Part shown: positions 13,641 through 27,324 of the stretch, piece after piece | Numbering within the stretch: the first letter of the stretch is position 1 | How the letters are laid out: each line of letters opens with the position of its first letter | Notes under the pieces: generated by a model | Told to the model about the DNA's origin: nothing | Seen by the model: only the letters and a program-made list of their open reading frames with translations | The model's database searches: none | DNA from: Lineus longissimus | Taxonomy: Eukaryota; Nemertea; Pilidiophora; Heteronemertea; Lineidae | Assembly (NCBI RefSeq): GCF_910592395.1 | Contig: NC_088317.1 | Coordinates: 806,001 to 870,000, forward strand | Direction of reading: 5' to 3' | Length of the DNA stretch: 64,000 nucleotides | Translations under genes and position numbers: made by a program

Positions 13641-14300
13641 GCCGCGAATCTGACACAGACAGGGTTGGGAGGGGTGTGGTCAGTCGTGAGTACATCTGGC
13701 CACTACTACTCAACCACATGGGCTATTCTGCTGATCCCTTCTAGACAACCAGCAGCTCTTACTAAAATAACGACTGCATGTTCATCATCTCTTAATCGCA
13801 TTACGCCTGCAAGCTCAAGTTGTAATCGTTGATTCCCATCTCATGGCACTGAATGATCGGGTATGCGAAGAGAAGAAATATGACCGATCACAATTCAAAT
13901 ACTTGGTTCTAAACACATCAAGCTTTAACGTCAATGAAATGTAACTTGGTCAACGTCAGCCCCGAGTTTTGATATCAGAAGCCGATATCATATGTCAAAA
14001 ATCGGCCACAAGTAGATGTTATCTCGGCTTTGCCTCGCTTGGTCAAATCGTTGCGATAGGGTTTCTTATGATATTTGACAGTTCAATCAGGAGCTGGCGT
14101 GGGGCTCATGTTCGTTTGGCAAAGCCTGACGCTCTTTTTCACTGTTTTTGGCCGAAACAAATGACTACTGGTTGCATCATTCTGTATCTATTTGCTCGGT
14201 GGCATGATGGTTTTTATTCCTGAATTATTGTCTCTGCCTTCATTCAAGCAGTCCTCTTGTTCATGTTCATGTATTTGTACGGTACAGTGGGCTTCCAACT

Positions 14301-14360
14301 GGCCTCATGGCTTAGTTGGTTAAAGCGCCTGTCTAGTAAGTTCGAATCTCGTTGAGGCCT
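14301..14360 (+). pseudogene. Truncated tRNA-Thr(AGU) pseudogene
   Basis: The first 39 bases follow a cytoplasmic tRNA-Thr closely: acceptor strand GGCCTCA, D-arm GGCTTAGTTGGTTAAAGCG, then anticodon-loop sequence CTGTCTAGTAA holding the AGT anticodon. The sequence then jumps directly to the B-box-like GTTCGAATC and a perfect 7-bp closing acceptor strand, TGAGGCC. About 14 bases are missing (3' side of the anticodon stem, variable loop and 5' side of the T stem), so it cannot fold as a tRNA. A TTTT-rich stretch follows. It may be a dead gene or the head of a tRNA-derived SINE; no SINE body was recognised. Confidence 0.75.
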
Positions 14361-16261
14361 TCTTTTAGTTTTTTAACTTATCGTCGTGATTTTTCCTCTT
14401 AGATACCAGTGACTATCGTCAATACATTTTTCGTTCCACTCAAAAACATCATCTCATCCATTAACCTAAGCTTTTCAGTCGCATTGTTTACCAACCCTTA
14501 CGTTGTAAAGCTTCACCGAAGTCGAATCTTATTTAAACTTCATACCAAAAGTTAAATCTTAAACGTGCTGTCAATGGTTCTAGCCGCTCAGAACATGCAG
14601 GGTCAGGAGGGAATTCGATTCCTCCTCAGCCATAGGCTATCCTTGCTATATGTAGCCTTCAATTAATGCTGGTTTGCATCGGATTTCTGTTGGAAGATTT
14701 ATCTTTCAACCGAATCAGTATTAATCATGCTCAACCGACTGGAGTAATCAGCTTGGTTTGGGATCCCCGCTGGCATTTTGGCTCCGAGGCGTCCTATCTT
14801 AACAGTATTTGTCTCCATTGCCAGGACACAGGGAGATATGTTAATGAATCGGGTGGTCCAGTTCACTCTAATTTAGCTTGCAGGTTCACAGGGAATCCCT
14901 CTATCTAAGGTTATTATATTTTCTTCGGCTTTGCAAACTTGGTTTAGACCACTCGCCATAAACCTGGTTCAACGACTTGTGGAGGAGGTCGTTGATATGA
15001 TGGGAAAAATGAACTGCTCAAACTGACACGAAATTACGGAGTTTTGGGCGTAATTGTTTGCTTGGCAAATGACTGAAAGTATCTCACATTACTTTACATC
15101 CAATGAGCGCATCCGATGACAAAACAATCAACTTCAGCCGAGAAATCGTGCCCGGCCAGCTTCTTAACCCTAACGACTCGAACACGATCTGCAGTAGTTC
15201 GCAGTCATTTGCTCTGATTAAATCTACGTTGGTCACAGACATTGCCAAGTCGTACCCGATATTAACGCCAATACCTGCTACAGGCAATTGTCTATTGCGC
15301 TCCTGCAGCTAATGAAAGCGTTCTTGTAGTGACCACCGTAACTGTTATGATGTTTGCGCCTGGTGGGCAATGACCTGAGGTTGGCCCAAATCTTATATTA
15401 CAGATCAGACATGATAGATACCGGTACTCGTAGGGTCTCGGGCAGTTCGTTGATGTAGGCTCTGGTTGAATTTCGAATTCCCTGATTTTGGTCTGTCCCG
15501 CTGGCATAAACGTATGATTGATCATGGCGCTTATAATAAATCGTTAACGAAATTGCACGAGATCAATTCCTTATTTTCGCTAATGGCAGACGACAGTCTA
15601 TAACGAGCAATCATAGATACAACCATTAGGTTCAGAATCGGAATGTCTGAGAGGACTGATCATGGATTTCGGGCGCCGCATGATACTGAGGCAGAAGAGT
15701 CCATGTCCGGGCTGGGGCGGAGTGGCCCAATCAGTAGTCTATTGCTTTGGATAGCGACAGATGAGACGATAGGAAAATGTTATCAGCCTACTGTTATTAT
15801 GATAATGGTCTGGATAGACAAGTGATACATTGATGATCTCTGGTTCCAACTCCTCGACAAGATAGGAAATGTGTTAACATTCACTAAACGACAATCGGCA
15901 TCATAAAGACTTGTATAAGTCCAGAGTTCCATCTTTACTGTAGCATACTCCACCCGCTACTAAATGAAAAAAAGATATAGACAAAATATGAAGCAAAGAA
16001 GAGGTTGCTTAACTTTGACACGAATTCTTCACTTTATTTACGCCTCTTTACAGCCTCCCCGCCATGCTGAAGACGTTGTATTATTCTCACTTGACAAACT
16101 ATGATGATTTCAAGTCGGGATAAAGGCACTGAGTCGCTGGCCTATTCCGAATATAACTCTTCATTCGGATCGAAGACATGGGGCTCGGGTAACGTCGAAA
16201 GCTCTGCAGCCGCAAAGTTCACTTCAAACTATTTTTCACTGTTTTTCCTTTTGTACTTCAG

Positions 16262-19200
16262 GTGAAAACAACACCAATGCTGACCCATTTCCGATCTTGA
16301 TGTTTATCCATGGTGAGTCCTATGCCATGGGGACTGGCAACGCCTACGATGGGAGCATCCTGGCAAGCTTTGGAGAAGTCATTGTCATCACACTCAACTA
16401 CCGCTTAGGTGCCTTGGGTAAGCATACTGATTTCTCTTCATTCTTATCAACTATATCATGAAACTCCTTTTGTCAAAATGGGCATCAGGCGGTTTAAGCT
16501 AGTTATATTAGCTGAGTATCAAAATCTATGATAATGCTAGTTCGTGGCCTTTTGAAATACATATCTGGATTCAGTGTTCGATGTTACCAATTATATGTAT
16601 TTGGTACATACTTGACGATACTATTGATTAACAGATGACGCTTGATGTATGATTGGTGGTAGTAAGGACACATTGTATGTTCTTATGAGCAGACGACCAA
16701 ACAGACAACAGTCGGACACTGACAGTATCCCACCTTAAGTCTCCCATGTGTTCTAAGCCCTTTAAATTTCCATTTTCTTTACGCCCATTCAATTTTAGTC
16801 ACGATTACCTACCACAACCCTTACCAATGGCCATAACTAAATGTTGTAAATCAGAGACCAGCGATATTTAGATCCATCTCCCGCGATCTCCTTCAGAATT
16901 CAGCGAACACCTGACAAGTTATTTTCCCACAAATCATGAAAAACGCGGTTTTCTTAATCGCAACCACAACATCAGTGCAGGCACACGTTCCCACTTTCCA
17001 AAAAGAAGAGATTTGTTGCCTATTCTTCTGGCATCCCGCGAGAAATTCTAAGCAAATCTGAAATGCAAATTCTATTGGGCAATAAATTACGACAACCGTA
17101 AATCAGCCTGTTGCGATTACGGCAATCGGAAACGGGCCGCCCGAAGCAACTCGAAAGCTAAAGGGGGTTTTTCCTTAACTTTCCTCTTGTCGTCATTCTA
17201 TTACTTCTAATCACTTTCACTTGTGATGTTGCTGTGATAAAATAATGAGATCTTTGCAGTTGTTGCATGAGCTGCATAAATCTTTTTCCCATTTTTTAAG
17301 TTGTCACCTCATTACTAGATATAACAAGGATATACACTACAGGGCCGCTGGCGTCGCAGGTACATTTATTCAGTGCGGCTTGATTTTGCCGCCTCTGCTA
17401 GTAGGCCACTGACCTTTAACTTTGCAGCAACTTATTAATGACCCATGCCAAGTACCACAGAGAACATTTCCTTCTTATTGCATTTACTCAACATGCTAAA
17501 TGCACAATTCTCCTTTTGCTGAGCTAACAGACCCACTGATTGATGAGTTCTTCACAAAATCTGAGGTTTCTTTACAAATCTCAGAACTTCCTTCGCAACT
17601 GAGACATCGTCGTACTCGCTTCTGTTTGTTTTTAAGATTGGAGATAGAATTGCCGGCACAGTAAATATGCGGGACGTGAGGTGGATGCATTCAAAGGCGA
17701 TGTGATGGCGATTTGAAAGATTTGTTTTTGTTTTAATGTAAAAGCTTAAATCGAATCTTCTCCGAGCGGAGACGGAATGCTGCAAGACTCGTCCATTACG
17801 ATCACATCCAGCGACAAAACACATCAACCATATGGACACATATCCTTATTGGCGTGGTATAATATCAACCCCGCCCTCGCGTGACGTTCTGATCAAGACC
17901 AAGCTGCATCAAATACTAGTTGTTGGCCCAGGTTGTATCCTGTAACAAAGATCGATGCCAGCAGTCTATTCTGTTCCAATCAGTCAGTTCTGCCATCTCG
18001 TATCAATATGAACTAGATACTAATCTTACCTAGTTGCTACATCTGCATTCGAGGTTCATATAAGCCATTTTAATTAAAATGAAACTTCAAAGTTGAGTAT
18101 TTAATTTTAATGTGTCACTTTCAGCTAGCTGTACTCTGATTAAAGCGAAAGTTGTCACCACCAACGTCCGTAAATCTGACTCGACATCGCCAGTTCTAAT
18201 ACCAGAGAACTCCGTTTGGTTGTTCAGATTGTGGCTGTTACTTCAATAGTATACCCCTGTAAGCTCTTTGTCTCATACCGCCTTCTAGTAAAGTCTTTAG
18301 AGGATTGCAGTGTGGTATTTCATGTATGATGGATTGATGCTACTATTATCTGTTAAACACAGTGGTATTTAGTCTAAGAGAATTCTTTTCTACTCTTTGT
18401 AGTCTACATCAAAACCAACCTATCCAAAACACGCCTACAAATCAAAACCACTATTCGTTCGGACCAGAACAAGTGCCATTTATATAATGTTCCATCATGC
18501 CAGAGACATTCTAAGCCATGTCAAATCCGATACTCCAGATATTAATGTCTCCTGCCCTTCCTAAAAACAATATCCCACCTAATTATGGCGAACATTTTTC
18601 GTCTGAGCGAAAACATTTTGTCAATATCTGCTTTATCATGGGGCATGAAGCCAGTTATTAAGAACTGCATCGCTAGTTGTTTTGCAATTAATCATTTAGC
18701 TGGTGTCATATGACCTTCCCATGAGGCTGTTTGCAATCACGACTGACTCCAGAAAAACAGACAGCAGTTCTGGAGGATTATTGAACAACAACAAGCGTTT
18801 GGCCGTAGGCAATGGAATACCTAACGAAAGTTCTCAATGTTAGCGGTTTAGTTACGTCGGTAACCTAACTGCTCAAAGGCATGTGTCCATGGCGAAATCT
18901 TGGTCAGTAATGAAAATGAAAAAGAGATGGATCACGACGGCCAGTTAGTCTCCAATTGGAGTCTGACTACCTAATAAAAAACCTCCGTCCGTAGTAGTTG
19001 TTCAATAAGATTCCGTTGAGAGCGCCAGGTAGGATTTGTTTGACTACATCACGACAGGGCCCTATCACAGAAGATGGGAGACAAATCGTTCCCAATATAC
19101 ACGTATTCCTCTTCTCCAGTGTTCAGTCACAAACCAGATGATTGCTCATCAAATTATTAAACTTGTTTCCTCAGAGTCCAAAATTGAATGCGGCTACTAA

Positions 19201-22200
19201 GCACAACGGAAACCTGTTCCTAATCAGTTCAATCGCATGTTTATAACAGGCCATTTCGGTCACCATCCGCAGCTATCTAGAAACATAACATCCCCATTCG
19301 CATTTTCTTTCCCATAAATCACGCGTGCCTTCGGAATATTTTCCTTTGGGATTGACCAGCAATCACAGTTGGACATGTTGGACACAAAAATGGTCAAGAA
19401 ATATCTCGGATTACTGGCGACCAGTCTGGCTTGTTTACACAGAGGGGACCATGTGCGGTCAGTGAACGGCAACGAGCTTTTCCTTCTTCATCCATTGTTT
19501 TTGTTCATCATTCTTCGTTCTATTCAATTCGTATCAATGTGCAGAATATTTCTGTGACTATCCATCGACCAGCCTGCTGCACACTTCCCCGCACTGACCA
19601 TTAAATGCGTTTCTGCCTCCGTGCCCAGGATGTCACGGGAGCTGCCCTCACACGACCCATCTCGTCCCAGCTTCATGTTCCGCTGCCTACAAGTGCCAGT
19701 CAAGGAGAAATCAAGATCTCCTTCAGGCATAAAATCAGTCTCAAACCATCTTCCTCGAAATTGGATACAAAGTCATCCGTCGTACGATCGCCTACAAGAG
19801 CTTATTAATCGCTGCCTTCTTAAAGAATTCGTCTCATTTCTCTAGAATCGTCTTAGAAAAATTGTACAAGTTGGTTGAAAATGAAAGTATCGGACCAATG
19901 TATCAGTTGGTCAATAGCTTAACGATTCCATCTACGAAGACTGTGTCAGCCACCTGGGCTTAAACGCCTGAACCAATACAAAACTACGAAATGTCATAGG
20001 ATTATTGGTAGATACTCTTCGCAGACGATATCACGGTAACTAATCGTACGTAGATTTTCGGTATTACACGTGGCTCAATCGCCATTCTCATTTTCTCTCA
20101 AGTCATGCCAACTTCCTTTACCATTTCAGGCTTTATGACCACGGGAGACCAACACGCCCCTGGAAATTATGCCATCTTTGACATTGTGGCTGCCTTGCAG
20201 TGGACAAAGGAGAATATTGCAGCATTCGGGGGTGACCCCGAGCAGGTCACGGTCATGGGGCAAGGTTATGGAGGCGCCCTGGTTAATCTACTCATGGTAT
20301 CGCCAGTTACGAAAGGTGAGGGCAATCACTTGCATTGAGCCTGAGCTGGTCACAGTCAGCAGCCAGGGTTTGAGGATCTCTAGTCAATGTATCATCGTCG
20401 ACGAAAGGTAATCATTCAATGTCCTTCCCTATAGCGAAATCCAGTGTTTGCAGCCGTCGCATCCCCGTAACAATACCGACCAGAGTTATGTGTGAATGCT
20501 TAGCGTTGTTGGGAAAACAATGATTATCACTTGCTGACTTGATAATATGACTATGTTACTTTCGTTGTAGATGGTACGCTTCTGAAGCGAGGTATCGTCA
20601 TGAGCGGATCGGCGCTGTCCCCTTGGGCAATCAGTGACCACCCTAGATACTACGCCAAAAAGCTTGCGCAGGCCGTGAACTGCTCAGAGTTCTTCGACAA
20701 CAGTAAAGCGCTGCTTGGGTGTCTCCGGGAGCTCTCAGCTAGCGACCTGATGGAAGCTGAAGTCAGGGCACCGAAATATTTCGAACCATTCGGTCCAGTG
20801 ATACACAAAAGTTCAATTCTGCCACAGCCAGTGAAGCAGTTAATGGAAAGGGCCGCGATGGACGCGGAGCGGAGTGAACTACTTATTGGGGTGATGAAAA
20901 ACGAGGGATTTTGCTTCTTTGAAGAAGAAGAGATACAAAATGGAATAACCCCATCAAAACGTGACAAAATCATCCGGACGTTAGTTAAAAATATTTACGA
21001 GTTTCACAAACAGAAAGTATACGATATCATTTCTCACCATTACATGGATTATGAGAGGGAGCCTGACAATGAGACGCTACTTAATAACATGATGGATATG
21101 TTAGGGGATGTGTTGTTTGCCGCGCCTGCCATTGACTTGGCTCGGCGGCATAGCGCCATTGGGCGAACATTCTTCTACTCCTTCACGTACCCTTCGCGGC
21201 TGGATAGCTTTCCACGATGGGCCGGTGGCGTGCATGGTAAGGACGAACATCGAAAAGATGATTTGATCAACTATTGTCCTCATTTATCTATCTTATCTAT
21301 CAATTTATCTTGGGCCCAGTCGTCCATTGACTCAATATGTTTGGTTGCTGAACTTCTGAACTAATATGCCTGATACTACCGATCACCCAAAGTTTTCAGC
21401 CAACAATCGTCTTGCAGTAGTATTTCGAGTGGAATATAGATCTAAAGAGTCTTTTACGCCTATAGTACCAGAATATTTATGTTGTCGCCTAAGCTTCTAT
21501 TGGTCACTGAGTATAATGGAAAGAGAACTTGTATGGAAAAGGAGGTGATATTGGAAAATGCAGCGCATCACTGAATCAAAATAAACCTTCCCAAATGAGT
21601 GGCCAACCAGAGCGTCGACTCAAAGTAATTAACATGGCCATCCTGGTTGCGCAATTATTTAAGGTGCAAGCTTTCTGTTTTTCTTTTTCACTTGTAACCC
21701 AGTTATCTAAAATTATATTTTCTTCCCTATGAACAGGTGAAGATCTGATGTACGTGTTCGGTGCCCCGCTGGCTGATGGGATTACGCCGTTTCCGTCCAC
21801 CTATACTAGGTCAGAGCGCATGCTCAGTGAAGCAGTCATGAGATATTGGACGAATTTTATGAAAACCGGGTAGGTTTTTTTGACAGATTACTTTGCCATT
21901 GGTGATATATCTTTTATTCTAAAAGGTAATCCACTCGCAAAGTCTGTGATGCGCTATAAAGACGCTTGGAATATGTTATGTCTAAAGTCCTCTGTGCTAA
22001 TGCGTAAGAAGTATGTTAAATGAATGAGATATTGGCCGATATCGATTCATAGGAATGATACATGTACCAGAGTGATACATATAAATGCGGAATGAACCAA
22101 TCTCCAAAATGGCATCCTCGTATATTTTCGAAGATCTAACCTACATCACTTTTTTACTAATCGCAAATCTTTCCAGCATTGAAGAAACCTCTCTCTTTTT

Positions 22201-25200
22201 TTCAGCAATCCAAATTTGCCGGAGTCCCAGACATCATTACAAGGGGGGCGTGTCAAAAACCGTTTCATCGGCCTTGAATGGCCAGTATTTATGCCGCCGG
22301 AGCAAAAATATCTGCACATAGGTAACCACCAGCATCTTGATAGAGGTAGAATGCAACTAGTGAGGAAACAACCTGACTTGCAAAACTGAGTCTTGAGGAT
22401 GAAATTGTTTCATCTTGAGTTTACGATGACCGGAGATTATAAAAACAAATTGGAATTGTCGATACAGTTTATTAACCCACTCCTAAGTGGACTGGCGTTC
22501 TTTTGAGTCGTTCTCTTTTTATCTTCGCCTATATGACTCTCATCCGCAATGCGCGCGTCCTGTCTTACTTTCGTTACGTTTTTGTCTCTAATCTTTCGTA
22601 ACTTGTCTCTGTCTTGCCAAGTCACTCTTTGTTCACTGTAACTCATTCTTGTGTCTTCTTTAGTTGCCTATGTTTCATCACAAGAACAAGTCGATCAGGC
22701 TATTCAATATTGGGAGGGGGTGGGTCGTGATATGAAGGGAATCAACAGTGGGCAGTCCTTCATGCAACAGAACGTGGAATTGACCAGCTGTCCCCTTGCT
22801 ATGAAACTAAGACCAATGCACGAAAATCTCCGCCCCCCCCCGCACCCAAACCTTCTCAATGCTCTTCGACTCACCGGACTAGTATATGAATAATGGTCTT
22901 CTTCAGTAATGTATTTTAACTATCGAATTCCTAAACCAATCAGAAGACTTCCTCTTCTGGTCATACATACATGACACAATAAAACAAGTTATGATTGAAA
23001 CCACAACCAACCCTGGCGTCAAAAGACGTCATCAGAATATACAGAATGAACTCAATATTTGGTAACAAATTTTTTCCGCTCATTGACTCGAACAAGTAAA
23101 GACCCTTTATCCGATACTCGGCATGAGCATTATACGGAAATCTTTCTGAAATGCTCCATCCACAACCATCTGGCCAACAGCAGTTTCTTTGTGGCAGTGG
23201 GTCATCAGAATGCAACGAAATTGGCTACATTTGTTTAGATGATGGCAGCATTGTATTGTGTGCGTCGCTTTTTCTCATCACTGCAGCGTCGTGTTTTTTT
23301 GTTAGACAGCAGGTACGCGAATGATAATGCAACTCTTTCCTCGACAGGCTATTTAAAGAAAGGAACATTAAAAGAGAAATGTGAGTGTTCTGGTATATTC
23401 TGATCCCTACCAAACCACCTGCTCTTAGCAACCCCTTTCACAATCCCTCCTAGGCTACATACACTAACTAGACTATTCCAGTCAGCTCGTAGATTTTTTT
23501 CTGTGTTTTTATGCTTCATAACTTTTCGCTATAGTTAATTTACTCCTGACTGGCCTTGTTGGGGGTTATCAACACAAATGATAGTATATAGAACGGAACG
23601 AATTCCTCCATACCTTAACTGTTGGGATCAGCGGATATCCAAGGCAACCATAATATAGCCAGACAGATGAGTTCTCATGTAAACAGAATAACATATGGAA
23701 TTGTTATGAAATAGATATCGAAACGAGGATTGTTTATTTCATAATTGGGAGTTCTGGGTCAAATCACGAATCTCTCCATACGTCGTCTAGACTTGTACAA
23801 GATGAACGAAGCACGCTTTCTGAATTCTTGTCTTCTTTTTTACATCTGATCTGACGCCCTAACGCATTTTCTCCTGTAGCTCGTGTATCGACTATGACGC
23901 TTCTCTGCACCTTCATTGACATAAAACTTGCATTTTATACACACTTTCTATTCGCTCTTTGCAAACTACAGCTTTGACCCAGGAATCTTGACCTCAAATC
24001 CAAGTTCGATGTCACATTGGTAGAGATGATGTCGTTGAATGATTGTCATCGCTGATTTGGTTGATGCTTCTCTTTCTGGCAGGTTACCAGTGGAACCCCG
24101 GTAACACAACCACTCATGGCACCGAGGTTGAATGAAAAATTTCAAAGCCAAAATTGTTGGGGTGGATGATGTTTCTTCATTTTGAGCAAAAAAAACAAGT
24201 GAAAGAAATATTTGGACTTAGAAGTGGGGAATATAATGTGTAACGAATATGATGGGGAGACAATCCTAGCTTATCTTCCAACGTTCTTTTTAATCAATTT
24301 TGCTTCTTTTTTTATTTATCTTTAGTACTTGTTTTTTCTGATTCTATAGTTAGGATTTCTTATTTGAGTTGCGTTATCTATTCTCTGAACGACCTATTTA
24401 CACGATGATTATTAAGGAATTTGTCATTGGAAAGTATTGATACACACCAAACGTTGAAAGCATATCGTATAGTTAATGGGTCGCCCTTGCCGTAACGCAG
24501 TCCACGGGTAATTCGTCGACAGGTTCGCCGTTTGGCAGTAAAGTAGCGTAAGATAGTTTTAAAGTACTATAGTCACGCATAGATGAGTTTGTTCACATTT
24601 TAGCATGTTTAAGGCATAATTATCACATTAGCTGCTGAAAATGCTTTTTTTAACGGCAAGCTATAGGATAGGGCCTAATCTGGCAAATTCCTATTCAAAG
24701 TCCCACTTATTTCCCTTCTAAGGCTCTTTTGTGATTATGTAGAAGCTGGTGAAGACCAGACAGGATGTTATCATGTGGTCCATGAACTTCATCAAAGAAC
24801 TTTTGTATCAGTCAGTGATCAAATGGTGATGGACTCACGCAGATTACTCGAGATATTTCGAACAACTATTTTGCTGTCCAATTTCACTTCAATTCATCAG
24901 CAAGACTGTTCTCATAGCGCCCCTTTGAAAATACAGCATTTTCAGCATTCACAATTCAGTATGCATTTTATTGTATTTGTAAGATTATGAATGAGTTCGC
25001 TGCGTCTTTACATTCTTTTCATGTGCGATATGTCTGGTTCTAGCAACTCTTACTTTCGTTGTTCGGGGGTTCAGCCTAAATGCGATGCCCATAAGTCTCA
25101 GGCTGAAAACCACAGAGCATACTCTATTCAAAAGTATGCCAACTTCCTGATGTCATTTCATGAATGCCCACGGCTCTGTATGATTGGTACATATCGACCA

Positions 25201-27324
25201 AATCATCTCCCCACATCCCGATATAATCCTTTAACTGACCCGGATGCGCTGAACCCTACCGACAACAAATTTTACCTCCTTTCTTCAATTTCTTCATGTC
25301 TGTTTGAGGCTATTGAGGGGCAAGACACGGGCCAACAAAAGAGAGCGAGGGATTATGAAAACATTAATACTTTCAATGTAGCTGTCTCCTCGATAGCCTC
25401 ACTGTCACATATGTCTATCTGCGCATGCGCTTGCGTCCGCGCACGGCGATTTTGAACGATTGCATTTTACTTTTAAATGTCCATGGGGCGTATCCCTTAA
25501 ACATTTATAATTTAACATATTTATTACTCTGAACTAAGTGTAATGAAATGGATCTTTGACTTGTTATGTGTGATTTATTAACTCAACCTAGTTGTGAGCT
25601 GCCTATCTTCCATACGTGACTTTGACCACAACCTTGAATGTATGTTAAGTGTTTTTCTCTAAAAAATTAAAAATACTAGTTTAAGTGTTACGGATTGGAT
25701 GGATCAATGTGCAATCTTCAGTGTATAGAATGATTAATGCTTAAGTGTCGCATAAAGGATTAAAAATAAGCTCTCAATTATTACAATTAGAATAATCGAA
25801 ATAAGACTCAAATGATAAGGACAGTATAATATAATATATAATAATAATTTAATATATAATAATAATTAATAATTTTTTTTTTTATTTTTTTTTTTTTTAT
25901 TTTTTTTTTTCCAGTAACAAGGATTGGTCAGGTGACAATAGTGACATTTTTAAAACAATCTAGACAGAAATGTTTAAAGTGAGTGTCAGAGATAAGAAAT
26001 CAAACGATTGTCTGGATATCAAATAAAGATATTGAGTCTTGTCAAAGCAGTGAACATCTTATTCGGAGTATCGAAATTTACAATTACGATAAAAATCCAC
26101 GAAGTTCTCGCTCTTATAATCATCTAACCACCGCAAAATCACGGCCATGGTTACCATAGATTCTTTGCTATAAATCCTGAGTTAATGACTGCACTTTGAA
26201 CTTTGAACTTTGACCTCTCACCTGCACGACTGCTTCTTATCGGCTGCTTATGTGTACATGTAGATGTCTCTTCTTCACAAAATAAGACAACAAACAAACA
26301 AAAACAAAACACGTTCATAAATAGTTTGGCCTCAGCAGCAAAAGAGAAAAAATCTAACCGAAAAACAAAACTGGGACACTCTCCATAGGGTAAGTTTCTT
26401 GGTAGATGCAATCGGCACTGCGGCTTGGCATTGCGGGCTAGCGAACTGCGCTGCTGGAGAAAGGCTGGCTATTTATGACGATGCTTTAGCTTTTTCTAAC
26501 ATTTCTATTTTAAAGCAGGGATGAGGCCCGACATCCGTAGCCGTTACCGTGGCAACAAAGTGGCGCTGTGGCTGGAGCTGATTCCTAAGGTACACAAGGA
26601 GGAAGAGGGTACACCAAAAAGACATCATTACTTAAACAACTACTACAATAAGTCAAGTTTCGAAAAAAATACGAAAAATGTGGATATACCAATGTATTTA
26701 GTGCCTCCGCCAACGAATCCCCCAACAGAGGCACCAATTACGTATCAAGTTGTCGTAAAACCTAGGACAACGACACCAGAGCCTAATTTCGACGACTTGC
26801 GGTTAAATCAGGCAACAGAGGGATCGGCGGTCATGCTGGACAAATACAGACCGACCGACCCACCAACGAACGGGCGGCCCGTTTTGAATGCTGATTCAAG
26901 TATGGCGCTAAGTATAACAATAGCTGTGGGCTGCTCGTTACTGTTCCTCAATATATTAGTATTTGCAATAGTTTATTATCAGCGCGATAAGCTGAAGACG
27001 AAGAAGAAGGAGGATAAAGCAAGACATAAACAAGACAATGAGAAGAATCAGGCAAGGTCGCCTAACAATCATGAAATAGCAGACCACCGCAAGATGAATC
27101 ACGTGGACTCTAACATGACACATCACCACCTAGTCGGTAATCAGACTGCGCACCACATTCCTCCGCCCCCACGGACTACATCTGCAATGGGGTCGCATCA
27201 CCGTTCCCCTGTGAATAGGTCCCCATATGACACCCCACCTCACAGAAACTCCCCATATTCAACGATGACGCGGACTTATTCTGACAATTCGGATGACGGC
27301 AAGAACCCTGTGACTGTTGTATAG
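16262..27324 (+). CDS. NLGN: Neuroligin, six exons, 5' part missing
   Basis: Postsynaptic adhesion protein of the cholinesterase-like fold that binds neurexin. Exons: 16262-16417, 20130-20315, 20571-21236, 21737-21869, 22206-22321, 26519-27324; all junctions are GT-AG and phases agree, giving about 686 visible residues to the stop. Seen in order: the oxyanion-region segment [26 protein letters not shown], the nucleophile elbow GQGYGGA, FGPVI, the acid-Glu region (KNEGF), the His region [29 protein letters not shown], a Pro/Thr-rich stalk, one membrane span, and a basic His/Pro-rich tail ending VTVV. The esterase Ser is Gly, as expected of a non-enzymatic neuroligin, while Glu and His remain. 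The final VTVV fits a class I PDZ ligand. The N-terminal ~100-150 residues, including the signal peptide, are not in the recognised exons. Paralogue not assigned. Confidence 0.95.
16418..20129 (+). other. Neuroligin intron
   Basis: Intron between the first and second exons seen (donor GTAAGC, acceptor CATTTCAG). No nested gene, RNA or clear repeat was recognised. Open frames at about 19.3-19.8 kb look like chance. Confidence 0.8.
20130..20315 (+). CDS. NLGN: Neuroligin exon carrying the dead nucleophile elbow
   Basis: Encodes [14 protein letters not shown], then the helix [20 protein letters not shown], then [18 protein letters not shown]. In active cholinesterases the elbow reads GESAG; here it reads GQGYG, so the catalytic Ser position holds Gly. 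Acceptor CATTTCAG and donor AAAG|GTGAGG bound it, and both flanking introns have phase 1. Confidence 0.95.
22322..26518 (+). other. Neuroligin last intron, with AT-rich low-complexity tract
   Basis: Intron between ATAG|GTAACC and TAAAGCAG|GG. It contains a strongly AT-rich run at about 25825-25912, changing from ATA/AAT repeats to a long T tract interrupted by single A bases. The 154-codon frame at 24991-25455 resembles no family I know and has no codon or splice support. Nothing else recognised. Confidence 0.8.
26519..27324 (+). CDS. NLGN: Neuroligin last exon: stalk, membrane span, cytoplasmic tail
   Basis: Starts with [20 protein letters not shown], the end of the esterase-like domain. 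A Pro/Thr-rich juxtamembrane stalk follows ([25 protein letters not shown]), then a hydrophobic segment of about 23 residues (26912-26980) followed by [15 protein letters not shown], a typical stop-transfer. The ~110-residue cytoplasmic tail is rich in His, Asn and Pro and ends in VTVV, with Thr at -2 and Val at 0. The stop TAG is at 27322-27324. A possible poly(A) signal AATAAA lies at 27663-27668. Confidence 0.95.

Larger units (their letters stand above)
1..16261. other. Gene-poor left flank, probably neuroligin intron or upstream DNA
   Basis: No exon was recognised on either strand across this stretch. Open frames here are short, lack recognisable domains and are not flanked by convincing splice sites. 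I looked on the + strand for the conserved neuroligin N-terminal block (the EDCLYLN-type motif that precedes the first exon seen at 16262) and did not find it. Either the 5' neuroligin exons lie left of the window and this is a long intron, or they are too diverged to see. The repeats and mobile-element remnants in it are listed separately. Confidence 0.6.

Noticed and set aside
14576-14632. Second tRNA-like 3' half (GGAGGGAATTCGATTCCTCC + TCAGCC)
   Set aside because: The T-arm is convincing, but no matching 5' acceptor strand or D-arm was found upstream.
14780-14830. SYLNSI-like peptide near 14.8 kb as a possible missing neuroligin exon
   Set aside because: Only three or four residues match the EDCLYLN region, the surrounding frame does not, and no supporting splice sites or flanking homology were seen.
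24991-25455. 154-codon open frame (+) in the neuroligin last intron
   Set aside because: No domain, no signal peptide and no splice context; random-looking composition inside an intron.
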